Source of the DNA: Asterias amurensis
Lineage: Eukaryota > Echinodermata > Asteroidea > Forcipulatida > Asteriidae
Direction: 5' to 3'
Length of the DNA: 64,000 bases
Assembly (NCBI RefSeq): GCF_032118995.1
Contig: NC_092650.1
Location: 5,580,001 to 5,644,000, forward strand
The stretch's first letter is position 1. The number at the start of each line of letters is the position of its first letter. The notes beneath the pieces are model-generated. The model did not search any database. It saw only the letters and a list, made by a program, of their open reading frames with translations, and was not told the origin of the DNA. Shown here piece by piece: positions 44,701 to 52,661 of the stretch. The position numbers and the translations under genes are program-made.

Positions 44701-47166
44701 CCTGTCCTGGTGCATTCACATGGTACACACAGCACTGCTTCAAGATGGGTGCCATGTCAGGAAAGTTGAAGAATCCCTGGAAGCAGGTCACATCTGGAAA
44801 GAAAAAGAAAACAATTCAAAGCAAAATCTTGATCTCAGCAGCAACGCGAGAAAAATGTAAGGGAAGCTTTACGCCTCATTTTCCTGGGGTCTGTGAGTTT
44901 CCAACATTGTACATTACCACGAGCAAACTGTATAGGTTCCCAGTCCCTCCAAAGCAAAATCGTGGCCCATCATTAAACAATAAATACTTTTGTACAATAA
45001 ATGTAATATGAAAGACTTGAATATGGCACTCAAGTTTCTTGAACTTGAGTAACCCTAAATGCTGCCCAAATATAAGCAGCTACCGCCTCCTAATCCATAA
45101 ATAAGGGAATCAATGTGTGGTGAAGAGGTTTTCAACTAGTGGTTTAATCCCAACGAGGCCTCGTTCTTGATCATTTTACCGAGACGATTCCCATTCATAA
45201 ATTATATACCTTTTCGGTCAAAAACATCATCACTTTTTGGTCAAAAAGTAAAATAAATGCAACAATTATAATTGTTAAATGATGTCTTTCAACACAACAC
45301 CCCTCCAGCTAAGAAATGGTAAAGCCCACCGCCGCCCTCGGGTAAACAACTCCTTATAAGGGAATGCTTTGCGCGTCGCGCGTGATGTGGCACAACTGTC
45401 CCGGTCGTTGCTCTCGACCAATAGGAATGAAGAAACTGTCTTATAAGAACAGGTGCAAGGTCGCGTGTCACACCCATGAATTAACACTTTTTACCGGTCA
45501 TAAACAAAAGTTTATACACACCCACGTGACGCACTCTCCACCAATAGGAATAGCGAAACTGTCTGAGGTATTTATGAATGTTGCTTAATTAGACTGGGTG
45601 TTTTCATTGCATGTTTCCATATGTGGACAATTGGGTTTTCAGTCCCTACTTGACTGCTTGGGTTTTCCCTAGATTAGTTCTCTGGGGTTTTCCTCCCACA
45701 TCTAAAACTGAAACTTCCTTCTTTGTCTCCATTGGGTTCTTGGCTAGTACAGAAAAAAGTTTCCTTTACCGTAAGTCCTTGGCTTCATGACCAGAGTTAA
45801 TAAATAAAATTAAATGAAATTGGCTAATAAACTCAGCGAGGTGGTGCAATGTCAAAAACTTCTAATGGAAGTACAATTTACACAGACTGCAAACTGACAA
45901 AGCAAGCAGCGAAAGATCACTGATAAGTAAACAGGATCTATAGAAGAGTTTGCGGTAACACCATGTAATGACTATTCTCTAAATGAGTTGGGGTTGTTCT
46001 GAAAAGAACCGTTGGTTTAACTCTCTTTAAACAGGATCTGGAAAAAAAACAATAAACCCACTGAGCAATCTGAAATTGGCTGTCCGACATTCTATTAGGA
46101 AGGACCTTAATGCTAGCACTTACGATTCAATCCAATATCATGGTATGTGATGATGGCTGGCTTAGATCGATCTCCTTGTACAGCGACTAGCATAATCCCA
46201 TTGTCGTCGGCAACATATTCAAGCTGTGAAAATAGACATATGGGAAACAAATTATATTCTGTTTACTGTTATTTGGGTGTTTTTTTCTGAATGTACTGTG
46301 AGCACACACCACAATTTAACAACAATATATTTTTTGTCTGTCAAAAACTCATTACCAATTACTGTAATATTGTTATAATTTGGTGTTGAGAAAGGGACAA
46401 TCGACCCTAGCATGGCTTGAACCAACTACCTCTAGTTTAACATGCCCTACCAAAAGATCTACTAACAGATCCAATGTATCCCTTTGTGGTGATCTCATTT
46501 TCTAAGCAATATCTTTGTTCAAAGGGGCCAGTCAGTAGCCATTCGACTGTTAACTGCCATGTACATGTAGCCAGGGATCACACCCAAGTTTTGGATACAA
46601 CCTCTGAAACAACACCCAGTGGACAACCTTATGGGATGCGACAATTATCTCAATTGCAAGAACATTGGTTCAAATCCCGCTCAAGAGATTTTTTTCTCTA
46701 TTCAACCCAAAATCTTTTTATGATTGCCAGAATGAGCACTCAATACAGGATTTTGACAGGAACTTACAATTACAATGTAGTTGGTCGAAAAGTTTCGAAA
46801 AGAAATTCAGCATCAGAAGAGAATTACTTGACCCCAAAATCTAAGCTGTGATTTTCATTTTAAAGCAAAACAAAAACAGAACAGGAACACACCTCATATT
46901 TCACTTTCTCCCCGGCCGGCCCCTTCAGAAGAGGGCTCCTATGTGTGTCGTCAAATCCATCAAACGCCCGAGCCTTGACATCCGAGATCTGAATGCCGTC
47001 GAATCCCTCCACGTCGGGCTCCTCCGATCCTAATTTATGGTAGTTGTCCGAGGGCTCAGTGGCCTGGACATTGCTAAGTTCCACGTCGTTCTCAGGCTCG
47101 TTGCCAGAGAGTTTTTGGTAAGACATCTTCTGCTGGACGGACGAGGGTTCTCCTTTACGTCTTGAC
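23644..47166 (-). CDS. NDRG: NDRG-family gene, ten coding exons spanning 23.5 kb
   Basis: Ten exons give an open frame of 367 codons from the ATG at 47126; splice phases agree at all nine junctions (exons 47166-46893, 46223-46124, 44793-44673, 36744-36682, 31031-30971, 30095-30009, 29457-29380, 26529-26426, 25251-25134, 23779-23644). NDRG proteins (N-myc downstream-regulated; fly MESK2) are cytoplasmic alpha/beta-hydrolase-fold proteins linked to stress response, differentiation and trafficking. Hallmarks seen are TYHDIGLN, CVYHVNAPGQE, GFGVGAGAN, NHPKLVEGLVLVN and ISDCGG..LEEQPAKL. At the nucleophile elbow the usual serine is glycine (G181-V-G183-A-G185), fitting the family's loss of hydrolase activity. 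Residues 1-78 are an acidic leader without clear family similarity. The end is open: exon 10 stops one base into a codon at a good donor, and no tail exon was recognised. If that donor is unused, the frame stops five codons later (peptide ends GYGEWF). Confidence 0.9.
23973..25190 (-). repeat. Intronic tandem array of exon 9 end plus 5' splice site
   Basis: Units of 109-118 bp (last two about 147-150 bp) are seen. The anchor TGACATGAGGGGAGTTACTG or a close variant begins at 24054, 24169, 24284, 24399, 24517, 24626, 24735, 24845, 24992 and 25142; the last is inside genuine exon 9. On the minus strand each unit holds a near copy of the exon end (codons for NIMLIGGSNSPHVNDT), then the donor GTAGGTCACA and ~55 bp of intron. 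Many units keep the coding frame and the GT. An AG precedes each exon copy (CACTAG/AAGGC) but the pyrimidine tract is poor. Confidence 0.9.
25134..25251 (-). CDS. NDRG: NDRG coding exon 9, source of the tandem array
   Basis: 118 bases, acceptor TTTTTTACAG, donor GTAGGT. It encodes RTDLKIKRELDPVKKKETRT then LQGNIMLIGGSNSPHVNDT. The last ~54 bases (25134-25187) and the donor are repeated in degenerate form about nine times in the following intron. Phase 2 in, 0 out. Confidence 0.9.
25559..26121. mobile_element. Family A TTAA MITE with internal insertion
   Basis: TTAA flanks at 25559-25562 and 26118-26121, in the NDRG intron 8. About 200 bp of unrelated sequence (about 25875-26075) interrupts the right half. 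Confidence 0.85.
26140..26227 (-). mobile_element. Degenerate tRNA-Leu(CAA)-like SINE head
   Basis: Minus strand: GTCATGGCCGAGTGGTCTAC (acceptor plus A box), ACTCAAGG at the anticodon position, a long variable arm, then GGGTTAGAATCC (damaged B box) and GGTCATGAC closing the acceptor stem. Same head type as the SINE at 5147. The mismatched anticodon stem argues against a working tRNA. Confidence 0.65.
26426..26529 (-). CDS. NDRG: NDRG coding exon 8
   Basis: 104 bases, acceptor TTAAACAG, donor GTATGG (weak). It encodes KTMESNHDLVTVFRENLARS then VNPFNLSLFIDAYIR. The NHDLV..FRENLARSVNP..L motif fits the helical cap of NDRG proteins. Phase 0 in, 2 out. Confidence 0.9.
26931..26964 (+). ncRNA. Hammerhead-like motif of Penelope-type repeat
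   Basis: CTGAAGA (26931-26937), a short hairpin (GGGCAG..CTGTTT) and GAAACGTC (26957-26964). This spacing recalls the hammerhead core CUGANGA-stem II-GAAA known from Penelope-like elements. The conserved first pair of stem II is not canonical, so activity is doubtful. Confidence 0.35.
27001..27175. repeat. AGGCCTGGAATTTCA repeat family (type 1)
   Basis: Ends are inverted: CAGGCCTGGAATTTCA and TGAAATTCCAGGCCTG. Inside are CTTGGCCTTGGTGCCCTTTC and TCCAATGGAAGTGCCC. Other copies: 36426-36597, 53970-54125, 56930-57072. Confidence 0.75.
27581..27964. mobile_element. Family D TTAA MITE
   Basis: Left TTAAAGGAATGTTACAGAAT, right complementary with TTAA at 27961-27964. It is in inverted orientation relative to the copy at 20462. 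It lies in NDRG intron 7. Confidence 0.88.
27965..28708. other. NDRG intron 7, no recognised feature
   Basis: AT-rich. A diverged CACTGGACCAC..CAGCCGG repeat fragment lies at about 28433-28500, related to 51500-51597 and 60052-60142. Confidence 0.35.
28709..28905. mobile_element. MITE with CAATAGACCGATCCATTA termini
   Basis: 197 bp with inverted ends CAATAGACCGATCCATTAAG and CTAATGGATCGGTCTATTG. Inside it is CpG-rich (GCGTGCGCGTATCTTGGCGC). The right half of another copy is at 61575-61637. Confidence 0.85.
29380..29457 (-). CDS. NDRG: NDRG coding exon 7
   Basis: 78 bases, acceptor CTGTCAG, donor GTAAAT, phase 0 on both sides. It encodes LSSFYLRGKGMTSYSQEYLL then WHYFGR. From memory this YLR-KGM--Y--WH-FGR form resembles fly MESK2-type NDRGs more than the vertebrate LSGLT..LPD form. 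Confidence 0.85.
30009..30095 (-). CDS. NDRG: NDRG coding exon 6
   Basis: 87 bases, acceptor TTTTCTTCAG, donor GTAATA, phase 0 on both sides. It encodes LNHPKLVEGLVLVN then CTSKAASWTEWGQQK, the standard NDRG segment after the elbow helix (NHPxLVEGLVLVN). Confidence 0.92.
30185..30345 (-). mobile_element. tRNA-derived SINE head and body
   Basis: Minus strand: A box TAGCTCAGTTGG (30252-30241) and B box GTTCAAATCCC, with the tRNA-like GGTAGAGCGCCGGCACG between. Related fragments without the promoter boxes lie at 43995-44165 and 46385-46600. Confidence 0.7.
30469..30506 (+). repeat. Interstitial telomere-type repeat
   Basis: About six TTAGGG-type hexamers (TTAGGG with TTAGGA and TAAGGG variants) end three bases before the TTAA of a family A MITE, in NDRG intron 5. 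Confidence 0.85.
30509..30897. mobile_element. Family A TTAA MITE
   Basis: TTAA at 30509-30512 and 30894-30897; in NDRG intron 5, directly after the telomere-type repeat. Confidence 0.88.
30971..31031 (-). CDS. NDRG: NDRG coding exon 5 (nucleophile elbow)
   Basis: A 61-base exon, acceptor TTTCTCAG, donor GTGAGT. It encodes LKQFIGFGVGAGANILSRFE. The elbow reads G-V-G-A-G, where active hydrolases have G-x-S-x-G, so this is the direct sign of a pseudo-enzyme. Phase 2 in, 0 out. Confidence 0.92.
31447..31814. mobile_element. Family E TTAA MITE
   Basis: Left TTAAAGCCATTATACACTTT; right AGTGTATAATGGCTTTAA (31797-31814). The internal AATTTTCACAGGTTTGTTAT module is shared with family A. A second copy is at 52662-53035. 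Confidence 0.88.
32149..32548. mobile_element. Family A TTAA MITE
   Basis: TTAA at 32149-32152 and 32545-32548. The left end has a short internal duplication (GGACACTACTGGACACTATT). Confidence 0.9.
32683..33048. mobile_element. Family C TTAA MITE
   Basis: Left TTAAAGGATTTGGGTACTTT, right GTACATCTATAGACCCTTTAA. The arms pair over more than 100 bp around AGTAAAACAATGTCATGAAA. Confidence 0.88.
33672..33845. repeat. GGCAAGGGCACCAAGGCA repeat family (type 2)
   Basis: AAAGGGCAAGGGCACCAAGG, then AAATTTCTACTGGAACATTT, ending TATCAGGCCTGG. Other copies: 49340-49515, 49588-49755, 52226-52400, 56601-56750, 58346-58520. It shares the AGGCCTG ends with type 1. Confidence 0.75.
34189..34576. mobile_element. 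Family A TTAA MITE
   Basis: TTAA at 34189-34192 and 34573-34576; in NDRG intron 4. Confidence 0.9.
34850..35000. mobile_element. Family C TTAA MITE, right half only
   Basis: CTACAGCACCTCAGCAAGTA through ACAAACCCTTTAA matches the right part of the copy at 32683-33048. Confidence 0.75.
35335..35475. repeat. Fragment of the 45095/50905 repeat family
   Basis: AATACCTCAGACACTTTTGC then CCTATTGGTGGAGAGCTCGT, as at 50905-51060 and inverted at 45500-45580. Confidence 0.55.
35696..35889. mobile_element. Fold-back element with ~88 bp arms
   Basis: Arms 35696-35783 and 35799-35889 contain AAAACCTTGCATGGTTGAAT and its near complement. The spacer is about 15 bp. Confidence 0.85.
35968..36392. mobile_element. 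Element with CCCACTGGA termini and GATCGCCCTTT repeats
   Basis: Ends CAGTCCCACTGGATCCA and GGGTCCAGTGGGAACAGG are inverted. A 49 bp unit starting TTGCCACTGGAGCTTATTTC is repeated at 36231 and 36280. GATCGCCC(T/G) recurs many times. Confidence 0.75.
36426..36597. repeat. AGGCCTGGAATTTCA repeat family (type 1)
   Basis: TGGTCTTGGCCTTAGTGCAC to GAAATTCCAAGCCTGG; matches 27001-27175. Confidence 0.65.
36682..36744 (-). CDS. NDRG: NDRG coding exon 4
   Basis: A 63-base exon too short to show as an open reading frame by itself. The acceptor TTTTAACAG follows a pyrimidine-rich tract; the donor is GTAAGT. It encodes KKFPDMDTLAEMLLSVVNHF, matching the family segment between the PEG loop and the nucleophile elbow. 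Phases 2 and 2 agree with exons 3 and 5. Confidence 0.88.
36808..36962. repeat. TTTGCGGTAACACCA dispersed repeat
   Basis: GGTTTGCGGTAACACCATGT and TCTGAAAAGAACTGTCC recur at 43040-43240 and 45950-46030. Probably a decayed mobile element. Confidence 0.5.
37034..37665. repeat. Cluster of GGGCCCAATTTCAT-type and fold-back repeats
   Basis: Copies of the GGGCCCAATTTCATAG family start at 37034 and 37462. Between them (37293-37453) is a relative of the fold-back at 3137, with ends CGATTTCACGAATCTC and GGTGAAATCG. Confidence 0.6.
37670..38969. other. NDRG intron 3, no recognised feature
   Basis: Mononucleotide runs (C then A, 37683-37706) and a very AT-rich tract (38400-38800). No gene recognised. 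Confidence 0.35.
38970..39353. mobile_element. Family B TTAA MITE
   Basis: TTAA at 38970-38973 and 39350-39353. Core AGACTTCTAGCTAGAAGTCT. Ends AGGGAAGGTACACTA and its complement. Confidence 0.9.
39740..40515. mobile_element. Family A TTAA MITE interrupted by a nested fold-back
   Basis: TTAA at 39740-39743 and 40512-40515. Its right quarter is split by the element at 40079-40460 and resumes with TTTGCTAATAATTATTTTGA. Confidence 0.88.
40079..40460. mobile_element. Family F fold-back nested in family A
   Basis: Ends TTAAGGAACACTTTGCCTTG and CAAGGCAACGTGTTCCTTAA. Arms extend nearly to the centre, where TGACTCCCAT occurs in both directions (40246-40285). TTAA lies at both ends. Confidence 0.88.
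41016..41382. mobile_element. Family A-like TTAA MITE (diverged)
   Basis: Left TTAAAGGCACTGGACACCTT; right GTGTCCAATGCTTTTAA. Inner parts are intermediate between A and B (AATTACTTCTTTCTCAAAAA, CAACAGCTCTCCATTGCTCG). Confidence 0.82.
41379..41753. mobile_element. Family A TTAA MITE, abutting the previous copy
   Basis: Shares the TTAA at 41379-41382 with its neighbour and ends with TTAA at 41750-41753. Confidence 0.9.
42090..42476. mobile_element. Family A TTAA MITE
   Basis: TTAA at 42090-42093 and 42473-42476; in NDRG intron 3. Confidence 0.9.
42555..42660 (-). ncRNA. Penelope-like terminal repeat with hammerhead-like core
   Basis: Minus strand: CTGATGA (42600-42594) and GAAACGTC (42577-42570) with 16 bases between. 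This is the canonical conserved hammerhead core order seen in Penelope-like element termini. It is flanked by GTTAATGGGC and GCCATTAAC, inverted. Stem II is weak. Confidence 0.4.
42689..42999. mobile_element. Chimeric A/B TTAA MITE, right end shortened
   Basis: A-like left end (TTAAAGGCACTGTACATGTT), B core (AGACTTCTAGCTAGAAGTCT). About 60 bp are missing before GCCCTTTAA. Confidence 0.8.
43000..43990. other. NDRG intron 3, no gene
   Basis: Holds a TTGCGGTAACACC repeat copy (43040-43240), the perfect palindrome AATATTGACCGGTCAATATT (43828-43847) and a G run (about 43875-43890). Confidence 0.45.
44640..44669 (+). repeat. Microsatellite next to NDRG exon 3
   Basis: (CAGA)n then (CAAA)n ends just past the exon 3 donor, so the intron starts in simple repeat. 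Confidence 0.8.
44673..44793 (-). CDS. NDRG: NDRG coding exon 3
   Basis: Acceptor CTTTCCAG before 44793 and donor GTAGGT after 44673. It encodes VTCFQGFFNFPDMAPILKQC followed by CVYHVNAPGQEQGAAQIPEG. The H-V-x-A-P-G-Q motif is diagnostic of the family. Phase 1 in, phase 2 out. Confidence 0.92.
45095..45600 (-). repeat. Inverted copy of the ~520 bp repeat at 50905-51435
   Basis: Shared blocks: AGGGAATCA.TGTGTGGTGA, GGTTTTCAACTAGTGGTTTA, ACACAACACCCCTCCAGCTA, TCGACCAATAGGAATGAAGA, AAACTGTCTGAGGTATTTAT. It lies in NDRG intron 2. Confidence 0.82.
45618..45825 (+). mobile_element. Possible retroposon tail
   Basis: CTCTGGGGTTTTCCTCCCAC and TAATAAATAAAATTAAATGA resemble 3' ends of retroposons in marine animals. 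Weak evidence. Confidence 0.35.
46124..46223 (-). CDS. NDRG: NDRG coding exon 2
   Basis: Acceptor TTTTCACAG before 46223 and donor GTAAGT after 46124. It encodes LEYVADDNGIMLVAVQGD then RSKPAIITYHDIGLN; the last part is the NDRG signature strand and loop. Phase 0 in, phase 1 out. Confidence 0.9.
46893..47166 (-). CDS. NDRG: NDRG coding exon 1 (N-terminal leader, start codon)
   Basis: The acceptor CCCAG precedes 47166 and the donor GT lies at 46892-46891. The ATG at 47126-47124 starts MSYQKLSGNEPENDVELSNV and is in phase 0 at the donor (last codon GAG). The 78-residue leader is acidic and Ser/Pro-containing and ends LLKGPAGEKVKYE just before the hydrolase fold. The 13 codons between the acceptor and the ATG are also open, so an upstream exon could add an alternative N-terminus; I cannot identify it. 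Confidence 0.8.
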
Positions 47167-48210
47167 CTGGGTGAAGGGATGGAGAAAAAAATATTTGAAA
47201 AAAGTATCTTCAAACAATTTCAAGCGTTCGCTCCTGTAAGAGGCACAACAATTTTCCTCGGGTAAGGGACACTTTTATGGAGAAGTTTGTATTGGAACCT
47301 ATAGCAGTGGAATGGCCGTTCGTTCGAGTATACATCTTACATTTATCTCACTGTATCAAAATGGCATCGTTGGAAGAAATGTTTGTGTTCCAAATTCTGT
47401 TTAGTTACCTTCGAGACTGTACAGGTAAAGCAATGATGTGTATCCACCATAAGCAATCGGTCACCGAGTTCCAAGCACGATGAACTTAATCATTAGGGGA
47501 TGAAGATATGGCAGCGCACATGACGCAATGTAAACGGGGAACAATGATTCAAAGTAAACAAAGACAGCATGTAAGCTAATCAAGTCGTGTGATTTAATCT
47601 TATGTTTTTTTTTTATCTCAAAGTCATGTCTTGTTTGCTTATTTTTAATCCCTCATTTCCTCTGTGAGGCAACATATTTTCTACGGTTGATAAAATGTAA
47701 TTGTCATTGTTGTGCAGGTATTTTCAATTTACAAAATAATGGCGATGGAACATCCTGCTTTTTTTTCTGTCGATAATATCTTAAGATGTATACGTGTACA
47801 TGTAATCAATCTCAGAATTTATAATTCCACATTTAGTCCATAATGAATAGTTGTTTTTCATCACGCGTTCACATTACCTCCAAATGATACGTACTTCAGA
47901 ATGTTTACCCCAAATAAACAGTTCATCTGTCCGCGTCATTCAGTCCGGCTAACTGATACAAATATTTCAGTCATTTTTTAATTTCCTTCATCGAGGAAGG
48001 TGCCCTTTGCTATAGACCCTTTGCCAAGTCTCGTGCATACTCAAACATTTTTGCTTAAAGCATGAAGGAAAAGAACTCACGCACTTAAACAAGCCTCCAA
48101 AATGTTCAAATAATAATGTCCAGCACTTGCACAATCTAACTTGCACAAAAACTGCTTTAGCTTGCCCAAGTTTCAGAAACAAACGCATCAGGTCTGTACA
48201 GAGAACACCG
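47167..48210. other. Region upstream of NDRG coding exon 1
   Basis: The NDRG promoter and 5' exon must lie here or beyond. No TATA box or first exon was recognised. Confidence 0.35.
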
Positions 48211-48609
48211 TTAAACACACTGGATACTATTGGTAAATGTCAAAGACTAGTCTTCTCACTTGGTGTATCTCAACATAGCCTATGCATAAAATAACAAACC
48301 TGTGAAAATTTGTCCTCAATCGATCGTCAAAGTTGCGAGATAATAATGAAAGAAAAAAAAACACCCTTGTCACACGTAGTTGTGTGCTTTCAGATGCTTG
48401 ATTTCGAGACCTCAAATTCTAAATCTGGAAGGTCTCAAAATCAAATTACTGGAAAATTACTTTTCAAGGAAAAGTAATTGCAATACTTCAGAGGGAGCCG
48501 TTTCTCACAATGTTTTATACTATCAACCTCTCCCCATTACACATAATCAAGTAAGGTTTTATGATTATAATTATTTTGAGTAATTACCAAAAGTGCCCAC
48601 TGCCTTTGT
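48211..48609. mobile_element. Family A TTAA MITE
   Basis: Left TTAA at 48211-48214; right end decayed (GTGCCCACTGCCTTTGTAA). Confidence 0.85.
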
Positions 48610-48865
48610 AACACCAAATAATAACTTTGCCAGTTTGTTTACGGCAATCGATTACATACACTACAGGACTGATAACTGCATAGAAAACACTGTGATTACT
48701 GTATGCTGAACTATTTTAAGTGTGCTTTACTCACATCTTAGAGCAGCTTCAAAAAAACACTGTCTGCTGTTCAAATCCGACAGATACACTTTTAAGCTGA
48801 ACCATGAAACTGGCCATCAATTAACAAGACAAAGTATTTAACTCAGCAGGTAAAAAACTTCCATC

Positions 48866-48937
48866 TGAACTTGAGCAAAAGCATCAACTGAACTTGAGCA
48901 AAAGCATCCACTGAACTTGAGCAAAAGCATCCACTGC
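48866..48937 (+). repeat. Tandem repeat, 23-24 bp unit, three copies
   Basis: Unit AACTTGAGCAAAAGCATC(C/A)ACTG. Confidence 0.9.
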
Positions 48938-50904
48938 AATGAGACAGCACTGCAAACTGGATCCTCCGATTACACTGTTCCGACGCCTCTACATGTATTT
49001 CCGACACCCCTTTCTAAATTCCGAGACTCCCCCTTGCCTACAGGAGAAGGTGTTTACAGTCAGCACAACCTCTCCAACAATGCAGAAGACGAATGGTTGT
49101 GCACTGCAGATATGCACTGTCCGCAAACTGTTTACCAGACGACAGACACGATAGCGCCGACTGTGAAATTACATTGTATAGTAAGATCAGTGAGTGGATA
49201 CTGTGTGTGGTGTGCGGTACGTGTGTATCATGCACAAAGAGTAGGCTCTTTATAGTGGACACAATTCCAGTCTTAAAGCTGCATTGCCTGATGTGGTGTT
49301 TTTTTTAAGAGTTCGGGCATCAGCTGAACACATTTTTCTTTTGCAGGCCTGATACTTCTTAAAGGCAACGAAGGCGATTGGGTCCATGCCCCTGGTCATT
49401 GCCTTGGTGCCCTTGAAATGCTCATAGGGTGCCCTTTGTATGTACCTTACCAAGGAGAATTTCCCTCAAGTGGTGCCCTTGCCTTTTCAAAAAACGAAGC
49501 ATATGTACATCCTGCGTTTGTCTTATTAATCAGGGAGATATATTAGAAAGAAATTCAATATAAGGAATGAAGTTTCCATAATCAGGAAGCATGCCTGATA
49601 TTTTCAATGAGGCAACCAATGCCATTACCTCCATGCCCCCTGGTCATTGCCCATTGGTGCCCTTTGAATGCTCCAGTAGAAATTTACAATTTCCTCATCC
49701 AAAGAGAAAATTCATTGGTGCCATTGCCCTTTCAAAAACGAAGCACACAGGCCTGCTTTTGCCTTTTATAATTGATTAAACCAGCACTTAAAGACTAACT
49801 AATATTAGAAAAACTGCATACATGTAGCTTTCGTAGCAACAACTACTTCATCTGAACAAATGGAAAGATTGGTTTATTTTCAGGGAACTGTCTGCCAATT
49901 AAACCGCGGAGAGTTAGCAGTCTCTGCTTACTCTTTTATCATACAATGTCAATACTTAAATTGTGAACATACTGTGCATGGTTTCCCAGACTCTTAATCT
50001 TGTAAAACTATTAACAAAGCTACGGGCAAAACAACTTCTCTGTGAAATGAAGGGAAAAAAAGCCCCCCCCCCCCCCTTCCTCCAACTTGGCACTTCTTTA
50101 AAAACCGTACAACCCTCGGAAGCGCGATGCCCTGCGCCATCACCCTCAGCAATCACGGCAATCCAACCTGGTGATATCTTGCACTTCCTTGTGCGCTAAA
50201 CCCTGTATTAGGCCAAACAAGTAAAAAACATGTTTAGTGCCTCCTTTTTGGGGGAAAAAAGGGGTTGTTTTTTTTCTTTTCTTTTTTTTTAAATGGCTGC
50301 CGGACAAATTATTTAAGACCAATGGCTGGGCAATTTTGGGAAAAAAGAAACAATGTTTTAGCGAGCGTTGTTGTATATAAATTGTTTAATAAAAGAGAAA
50401 AGAAAATAAAAGAGAAAAGAAAAAAAGGAGGCGACCTCTGAAAAGGAAGCGGGCGGGTACACTTCACATTTTTTTGTTTTTATTTGGCCTTTTAACCGCC
50501 CTGTACAAACCAGGATGAACTCAATAATCGGATGAACTAAGGGCCGGGACGTGTTAATTCAATCAGTACAAATAGGGAAATGCAGCAAATTCAATCAGCG
50601 CTAACGGCATCCCCCTAAGTCTACACAGCGTAAACACACGGAATGTTGTTTATTACAGCATGGCATTCTCTCATTCCCAGAAGTGTTTATTTTAGATAAT
50701 TTCTTTTATTGTTTCGCTCTACTCCCTCTGTATGGAACATGAAGAAAAAATAACAACCAGTGGCCAAGCTAAGAGTTCATACAAGCTTTGCCGAAGGAAA
50801 GACGCGTTTTGTTTTTCTTATACTGAAATGGCTTTGGGAAAATCTGTGGTCAAAACGCATGCGGGTGTACAAGTTTTTTTTTACATTAGCTAACGTACAT
50901 TCAT
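48938..50904. other. Intergenic, no recognised gene
   Basis: Contains two type 2 AGGCCTG repeats (49340-49515 and 49588-49755), a C run (about 50064-50076), and an AAAAGAGAAAAG-rich tract (50390-50430). Confidence 0.45.
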
Positions 50905-51435
50905 AAATACCTGAGACAGTTTATCCATTCTGATTGGTCGAGAGGGCATCACGAGGGATGTTTGATCGGATGATATAACACCAGTAAAAAGTGTGACACG
51001 CAAGCTTAATGCACCTACAGGTTCTTATAAGACAGTTTCTTCATTCCTATTGGTCGAGAGCAACGGCTGAAACAGTAGTGCCACATCACGCGATACACGC
51101 GCAAGCACAGCATTCCCTTATAAGGAGTTGTTTACCCAGGGGCGGCGGAGGGCTTTACCATTTCATAGCTGGAGGGGTGTTGTGTTGAAAGAAATCATTG
51201 AACAATTATAATTTTTGCATTTATTTTACTTATTGACTATAAAGTATTGATGTTTTTGACCGAATGAATGGGAATCAAAGTGAGTTGAATCGGTTTTCAA
51301 CTAGTGGTTTAAACCTGCCGAGGCCTGGTTCTTGATAATTTACCTCGACTTTGTCTCGGTAAAACTATCAAGAACCAGGCCTCATTGGGATTTTAGTTGA
51401 AAACCTCTTCACCACACACTGATTCCCTTATTGTA
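50905..51435 (+). repeat. ~520 bp repeat with inner palindrome
   Basis: The family of 45095-45600 in opposite orientation. It ends with an extra palindrome (51316-51412) built from GAGGCCTGGTTCTTGATA and its complement. Confidence 0.82.
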
Positions 51436-51499
51436 ATACATGTACATGTACGTACTACAGTATGGAACTCTCCCACCTCTTTCCAACGCAGCAACTTAA

Positions 51500-51597
51500 A
51501 GGGCTCCAAATTTACACTGGACCACAGGCCCAATACAAGGCAAGTGATTTGAGCGTCTTGCCAGTATGTAGTTTATGACACGATAGTCTTGTGTTGT
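51500..51597. repeat. CACTGGACCACAGGCCC dispersed repeat
   Basis: Matches 60052-60142 (GCTGGACCGCAGGCCCGAGG) through the final TCTTGTG. Confidence 0.55.
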
Positions 51598-51836
51598 AAA
51601 TTTAATATTCGATCTACTTTACTTTTAAATACTTCTTAATTCTTGTCTTATTATAACAAAATGGTCTTGAAAGCAGTGTTTCCAAACTTTGAAAATTGAA
51701 GGTTGAAGATGGGGTGGGGGTGGAGCTACGTATTCGAAGCCTTTATGGTGTGGGGTTCGCTGGTTGCAAAACTTTTGATCGTAGGCCTACTTGTACATTC
51801 TTTGTGATCACGGTGAAACACTCTCAGGCCTGATAC

Positions 51837-52222
51837 TTAAAGGCAGTGGACACTATTGGTAATTACTCAAAATAATTATTCGCATAAAACCTTTCTTGGT
51901 GACGAGTAATGGGGAGAGGCTGGTGGTATAAAACATTGTGAGAAACAGCTCCCTCTGAAGTGCCATAGTTTTGGAGAAAGAAGTAATTTCCACGAATTGG
52001 ATTTCGAGACCTCAAGTTAAGAACTTGAGGTCTCGAAATCAACCATCTAAACGCACACAACTTCGTGTGACAAGGGGGTTTTTATCTTTCATTATTATCT
52101 CGCAACTTCGACGACCGATTGAGCTCAAATTTTCACAGGTTTGTTATTTTATGCATATGTTGAGATACACCAACTGTGAAGGCTAGTCTTTGACAATTAC
52201 CAATAGTGTCCACTGCTTTTAA
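51837..52222. mobile_element. Family A TTAA MITE
   Basis: TTAA at 51837-51840 and 52219-52222, followed at once by a type 2 AGGCCTG repeat. Confidence 0.9.
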
Positions 52223-52225
52223 CGG

Positions 52226-52400
52226 AGGCAACGAAGGCGATTGCCTTCATGCCCCCCAGTGGTCATTGCCTCAGTGCCCTTAAATGCTCTGTAGTAGAAA
52301 TTTACATATTCCTCATACATTGTGTGTAGGGTGCGCTTTACCAAAGAGAAAAAGCATCGGTGCCCTTTTTCTTTCAAAAACGAAGCATACAGGCCTGCAC
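52226..52400. repeat. Type 2 AGGCCTG repeat
   Basis: GGCAACGAAGGCGATTGCCT to GAAGCATACAGGCCTGC. A continuation of the family at 33672-33845. Confidence 0.7.
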
Positions 52401-52661
52401 TCTGTGTAAATTTCTACAGAGCTTGATGAGTAGACAATTAATCACTGTTCAATTACATGTTCTTGTTCATTGTGTGCACGCAATTATGTTGTTTACATTA
52501 CTTTGCATGTACACATTATTTGTTTGAGACCACAGATGCGCATTGTTTGCGTTCAGCCGTCTTTTGATCGTGTACATGTATTGCACATTACCAACCCATT
52601 CAATTTCATTATAAAAGTAATTATAAAAGTTCCAACATGGCCAAGCTATCTACACACCCCA

